Source: Demequinaceae bacterium
GTDB lineage: Bacteria > Actinomycetota > Actinomycetes > Actinomycetales > Demequinaceae
Assembly: GCA_016933155.1 (NCBI GenBank)
Contig: JAFGBM010000005.1
Coordinates: forward strand, 231,803 to 295,802
DNA length: 64,000 nucleotides
Direction of reading: 5' to 3'
The notes under the pieces are model-generated. The model was given only the letters and a program-made list of their open reading frames with translations. It was not told the origin of the DNA and did not search any database. Positions within the stretch are counted from its first letter, which is position 1. Each line of letters begins with the position of its first letter. Positions 62,101 through 64,000 of this stretch are shown here, one piece after another. Position numbers and translations under genes: made by a program.

Positions 62101-64000
62101 GTCCCGTAGCCACACCGACTATGAGACGGAAGTGCTGGTCAGCCGTGTCGGCGAGGATGTCGTCCTGTACGAGGTGAAGGAGATCCTCGAACCGGGGGAT
62201 GCGGACGGCGACGGCCACGTCGATCTGCTGGTGTGGAACGACGACGGCACCTTGGATCTGTATCTCGGGGACGGTGACGGCGGGCTCATTTCCGCCGCCC
62301 CCACCGCCGTGTCCGGGAGTTGGTCGACCTATGCGGATCTTCTGGCCCCCGGGGACTGGAACTCGGATGGGGATGTCGACTTGATTTCGATGACGTCGGC
62401 CGGGGCTCTATACCTGCATTCGGGCAACGGGGACGGCACCTGGAATGCTGCTTCCACCCAGGTGGGGAACGGCTGGGCGGGGTTTGCCGACATCATCACC
62501 CCCGGAGACGTGACAGGGGACGGCAAGGCCGACCTCATCGGCGTCACCACCGCCGGGGACCTGAACCTCTATGCCGGTACCGGTACGGGTGGGTTCCCGT
62601 CGACGGTCGGGCAGTGGGCTTCCAGTTATCCGGTCAGCTCCGTCTGGACCGGCAACTTCGACGATGATGTCTACGCCGACTTGGCCCGATACGACGGTGA
62701 CTGGTATGTCAAGGAAGACGGAACCGGTGACTGGTATGCCCTCGGTGCCGGAAGTTATTCCCCGTCGTCCGTCAGGTTCGGTGATTTCGACGGGAACGGG
62801 ATCACCGACATCTTCCGGCCTACCGGGTCATCGCATGTTGTCCTCTACGACGGTACTGGAGACTGGGAAACCCTTAACAATTCCTCCACGGTCTTGTCCC
62901 AATTCGCCTTCGGCGATTTCGATGACGACGACAATACCGACATCTACCGGCCCACCGGGACCTCGCACGTCGTCCTGTATGACGGGCTTGGATCCTGGAC
63001 GACCATCAACAGTTCCACGACGATCTTGTCCCAGTTAGGGTTCGCGGACTTCAACGGTGACGGAAAGACCGACGTCATCCGTCCCGACGGGGCGAAGCAC
63101 AATGTCCTCTGGAGCGGCCTGGCTCCATGGCAGACCCTCAACAATTCCACCACCAGCATCGGGAGCCTCGCGTTCGGAGACTTCGACGGCGACGACGACG
63201 ATGACATCATCGCCCAATACGGGGGAAGCCTGCAGGTCCTTTACAGCGGTGCCGCTCCATGGGTAGATATCAACGACAGCACACTGTCCGTCAGCCAGAT
63301 CGAGATCGCCGACTTCGACGGCGACGGGGCGGACGACATCGCCCGCGTGAGTGAGAACGGATGGGAGTACCTCGCCAGCGCCACCGGCACCGAAGACGAC
63401 TGGGTCATGCTCGACCCCGACCAGTGGCAGATCTTCGACGAGGTCCTCACCCCCGGCGACTTCGACGGCGACACCTACAACGACATCCTTGGACAGCTCG
63501 ACACGGGGGAGTTGCGCCTGTTCGCCGGTTCCGGCACGACGACGGACCTCTCCGGAGCAGGTTCCCTGTTCGACCACGGATTCGGCGATTTCGCCCAGAT
63601 CATCACCCCCGGCGACTTCGACGAAGACGGGAAGGCCGACCTCATCGCAAGGACCGACGACGGCAGGCTCTACCTGTATCCCGGCGACGGCGAGGGAGGC
63701 CTCATCAAGGGGGAGGCTCAACAGGTCACCGGCCCCCACACGGTTCAAGCAGGCCGCGGTGTCTACCAATCGGTATGGGTGAAGGCCACCGAGACCGTGA
63801 GCGAGTCCCGCGACCCCGACTATGACGAGGGAACGGGGTGGGTCCAGACCACGACCTCCACGACCGTGTATGACGAGATCTCCTCGAGCGTCGGCACGAC
63901 CCTGTTCCTTCCTGTGGAATCCACGACCGTCGTCACCGAAATGAACGGGACCACTCTCGGTCAGGTGGAGAAACAGCGCTCCACGACGACTTACGTCCAA
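59132..64000 (+). CDS. Giant secreted RHS-type protein with FG-GAP repeats (3' end outside window)
   Basis: A single open frame from ATG 59132 (ATGA overlap with the upstream gene) to the window end, at least 1623 residues. A signal peptide (RSSLWVGVVSALCTAALVAS then AWA-like site) leads to a Pro/Glu/Ser linker with PEPSPS repeats. A region as in RHS/SpvB-type N-termini follows (PIAVPPVTAGPVPSVSLGYN, TSLLGEGWASPTSYIERLYK). From about residue 1015, eleven calcium-loop FG-GAP/VCBS repeats appear, e.g. PGDADGDGHVDLL, GDFDGNGITDIFRP, ADFNGDGKTDVIRP, PGDFDEDGKADLIA, forming a beta propeller. RHS proteins wrap a C-terminal effector; that part is out of view. The likely location is the cell surface or outside. 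Confidence 0.85.
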   Translation, partial: MRTVTERGKRMTRSSLWVGVVSALCTAALVASSPATWAASPAPMPSVSPSPEESPTPEPSPSVAPEPSPSMTPEPSPSPIIDEGIEADPVLSVPSRALPVVDRSVLEDRAEVTGPEDVNPPMAMIETIEVTTRTELDDAIVDGVGDEYSIVVGAAEPSVPDLAGAVFGPVGQEIAEGTSGRPDLIAAELPVKSAGESITVEVVPGLADDFIPGAAFAARLTNDSIGEAAEWVEVAFDTSGFDHAFGGDYGDRLMFVALPECALTNPTDPECLTGVPLETRRDGDGVLRVYAPADAGRFTSVDGRYSYPSMLPVAGSVDLIASLAASRGLRFEWSSGGTIIAAVSGASSQAGTFAATDLSATGSWAVNEQSGAFTYSIPIAVPPVTAGPVPSVSLGYNSASTDGKTFANNGQTSLLGEGWASPTSYIERLYKPCSEDGHSTWNDQCWYSPYGGVPGQAAYLVSLNGATYDLIWDGDNRYRTSQEIGWRVTRHTGADNGDMGPTGVEDEYDEGEYFEVQTSDGSVYYFGYGHIGDAGSATNSVATVPVFGDDPGEPRCGEDADDYCVQAYRWMLDIEVDPNNNAITHFYTPEINRYAVKGVPADSHDYTRALNPDRVEYGQVWAGLAAGVTTDAEAKVEFGMVGRCVETSNYIDTLTASVSCPEMTPTNAPSFPDVPIDLMCDGTCTSAQKTPVFFTTLRLAQINTYVWDTADQILNEDWIPVDTNQLITAYPITDDNSARSLWFDSFYTHAYGDPATTDDDRDTYLTKFTGVRLNNRVDWDLLPAYTVQGPQRALDRMRISSVLTDMGGLIKVDYSTDPAIGVCPSTGVRGEGYSTWYAGAFPNGWDENDKLCFPVKMGDTEAIFHKYVVDGITLEDVVAETPTMSYEYDYIGAPAWTYPDSILYARGQGEQNWNVFRGYEVVESHAGDGTGTTTTRNQYYRGLDGRYMEDGSTAEATITRITDEEAIDDAIELQGMLAASEVVRPDDEWVSRSHTDYETEVLVSRVGEDVVLYEVKEILEPGDADGDGHVDLLVWNDDGTLDLYLGDGDGGLISAAPTAVSGSWSTYADLLAPGDWNSDGDVDLISMTSAGALYLHSGNGDGTWNAASTQVGNGWAGFADIITPGDVTGDGKADLIGVTTAGDLNLYAGTGTGGFPSTVGQWASSYPVSSVWTGNFDDDVYADLARYDGDWYVKEDGTGDWYALGAGSYSPSSVRFGDFDGNGITDIFRPTGSSHVVLYDGTGDWETLNNSSTVLSQFAFGDFDDDDNTDIYRPTGTSHVVLYDGLGSWTTINSSTTILSQLGFADFNGDGKTDVIRPDGAKHNVLWSGLAPWQTLNNSTTSIGSLAFGDFDGDDDDDIIAQYGGSLQVLYSGAAPWVDINDSTLSVSQIEIADFDGDGADDIARVSENGWEYLASATGTEDDWVMLDPDQWQIFDEVLTPGDFDGDTYNDILGQLDTGELRLFAGSGTTTDLSGAGSLFDHGFGDFAQIITPGDFDEDGKADLIARTDDGRLYLYPGDGEGGLIKGEAQQVTGPHTVQAGRGVYQSVWVKATETVSESRDPDYDEGTGWVQTTTSTTVYDEISSSVGTTLFLPVESTTVVTEMNGTTLGQVEKQRSTTTYVQ

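Noticed and set aside
63035..64000. A minus-strand frame at the right edge.
   Set aside because: It lies opposite the FG-GAP repeats, whose plus-strand frame is continuous from 59132 with clear repeat motifs.

Overview
This window is a stretch of actinobacterial (Actinomycetota) chromosome. The evidence is the high GC content, the tight operons with ATGA/GTGA overlaps, the many GTG starts, and several gene orders typical of the phylum: coaD–DUF177–rpmF–rnc, rne–rplU–rpmA–obgE–proB–proA–nadD–rsfS, comEA–comEC–holA/rpsT–lepA–hemW–hrcA–dnaJ–rsmE, and phoH–ybeY–CorC–era. A DUF222/HNH endonuclease and DtxR/IdeR-like iron boxes fit the same assignment. I cannot name the genus from sequence alone. 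Many genes look leaderless: a TANNNT-like -10 box is followed by exactly six bases and then the start codon.

Layout. 1-1924: end of coaD, then DUF177, L32 and RNase III. 1917-4620: two tandem DUF4015 secreted glycosidase-like genes, each with the same leaderless promoter. 4630-6863: a NarL-type response regulator converging on a two-GAF histidine kinase. The kinase is the last gene of a minus-strand cytochrome bd operon (cydA-cydB-cydD-cydC-kinase, 12665 down to 5244). 13000-22171: RNase E/G, L21, L27, Obg, proline synthesis (proB, proA), nadD, an unknown proline-rich membrane protein, rsfS and tRNA-Ala(GGC). 22199-25679: two small membrane proteins (one behind an iron box), an MFS transporter, and a HemC homologue that lacks the cofactor cysteine. 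25835-35110: a polytopic glycosyltransferase-like protein, leuS, a DegV protein, comEA, comEC and holA. 35124-40097 (minus): an EAL protein, rpsT, a PemK-like protein and two PAS-GGDEF-EAL proteins. 40285-50732: lepA, hemW, DUF4870 (minus), a CIRCE-controlled hrcA-dnaJ-rsmE operon, HIT, phoH, ybeY, a CorC-type CBS protein and era. 50913-55208: an AbrB/RelE-like toxin-antitoxin pair and smc. 55291-64000: accessory DNA with a DUF222-HNH gene, then a two-gene secreted-protein operon. Its first gene (DNRLRE domain) is broken twice at poly-G tracts. Its second is a giant RHS-type protein with about eleven FG-GAP repeats that runs off the window.

How it fits together. Most of the window is housekeeping: translation, ribosome assembly, RNA decay, chromosome structure, proline and NAD synthesis. 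Three regulatory themes stand out. One is respiration under low oxygen or redox stress, with a DevS-like kinase inside the cyd operon and an iron-box-like element at cydA. The second is cyclic di-GMP signalling around rpsT. The third is heat-shock control by HrcA. The least ordinary parts are the poly-G-interrupted surface operon at the right end, the cysteine-less HemC, and the consistent leaderless-start grammar.
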